Below, piece by piece: positions 12,719 through 12,812 of a stretch of 12,812 nt of DNA (the stretch's first letter is position 1; the number at the start of each line of letters is the position of its first letter). Location: positions 1 through 12,812 of the forward strand of contig CALFJC010000040.1 in assembly GCA_937877655.1 (NCBI GenBank), in the 5' to 3' direction. A program made the position numbers and the translations under genes. Source of the DNA: an uncultured Selenomonadales bacterium (GTDB lineage: Bacteria > Bacillota > Negativicutes > Selenomonadales > Selenomonadaceae). The notes under the pieces are model-generated. The model had not been told where the DNA came from, did no database searches, and saw only the letters and a program-made list of their open reading frames with translations.

Positions 12719-12812
12719 AGCCCCCCCTTTGTCAAAGCGTGGGCACGCGGAACCGACTGCTCCTGCGGCGGGCTCGTCACTTCGATTTTGTTTGAAAATA
12801 ATTTTTATGTAT
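12719..12812 (+). other. Downstream intergenic segment with C7 run and short palindromes
   Basis: After comM there is no recognisable gene. A C7 run (12721-12727) is followed by CTTTG-T-CAAAG (12727-12737) and GCGTG-GG-CACGC (12737-12748), then a GC-rich stretch and an AT-rich end. No U-run follows the palindromes, so this is not a clear terminator. It could be a dispersed intergenic repeat or the upstream region of the next gene. Confidence 0.45.

Noticed and set aside
12595..12780. Small minus-strand gene spanning the end of comM
   Set aside because: It is mostly antisense to comM and has no domain or ribosome binding site.

Overview
The window looks like part of the chromosome of an anaerobic, Gram-negative-type Firmicute, most probably a Negativicutes/Selenomonadaceae member. 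This is an inference from gene content and style: a Bacillus-type PurF with a propeptide and Fe-S cysteines, the yraN/comM pair, strong GGAGG-type ribosome binding sites, many TTG starts, and long multidomain glycosyltransferases. No taxonomic search was possible.

Layout. 1-1436 (minus strand) is a tightly overlapping operon: a Crp/Fnr-family regulator, then a CcmA-like ABC ATPase, then the start of a CcmB-like permease. The permease start is disrupted by a 193-bp-spaced duplication of the end of the ATPase gene. A divergent control region (1437-1585) holds promoters for both directions and a Crp-like palindrome. 1586-4683 (plus strand) carries a PfkB/ribokinase-family sugar kinase, purF and a small nitroreductase-family protein. 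purF has a perfect consensus promoter overlapping the kinase stop codon. It is bracketed by two heptanucleotide repeat arrays that can form long hairpins. 4680-5048 is yraN, overlapping the nitroreductase by 4 bp.

5067-11064 is the most unusual part: two tandem, paralogous, very long family-2 glycosyltransferase genes. Both have the same modules: a GT-A domain, an unrecognised repeated beta-rich domain of about 130 residues, and a heptad-repeat coiled coil. The first gene is GT-beta-coil-beta. The second is GT-beta-GT-beta-coil-beta. The start of the second gene is out of frame with its body across a run of eight C residues, which looks like a phase-variation switch set to OFF. Each gene is followed by a good rho-independent terminator.

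11186-12718 is a complete comM/yifB-type AAA+ ATPase with its own promoter. yraN and comM are commonly adjacent, so the glycosyltransferase block looks inserted between them. The last 94 bases hold a C7 run and short palindromes but no recognised gene.

Functionally, the left operon points to cytochrome c/haem handling under a Crp/Fnr regulator, the middle to nucleotide and sugar metabolism, and the glycosyltransferases to a variable surface glycan or glycoprotein.
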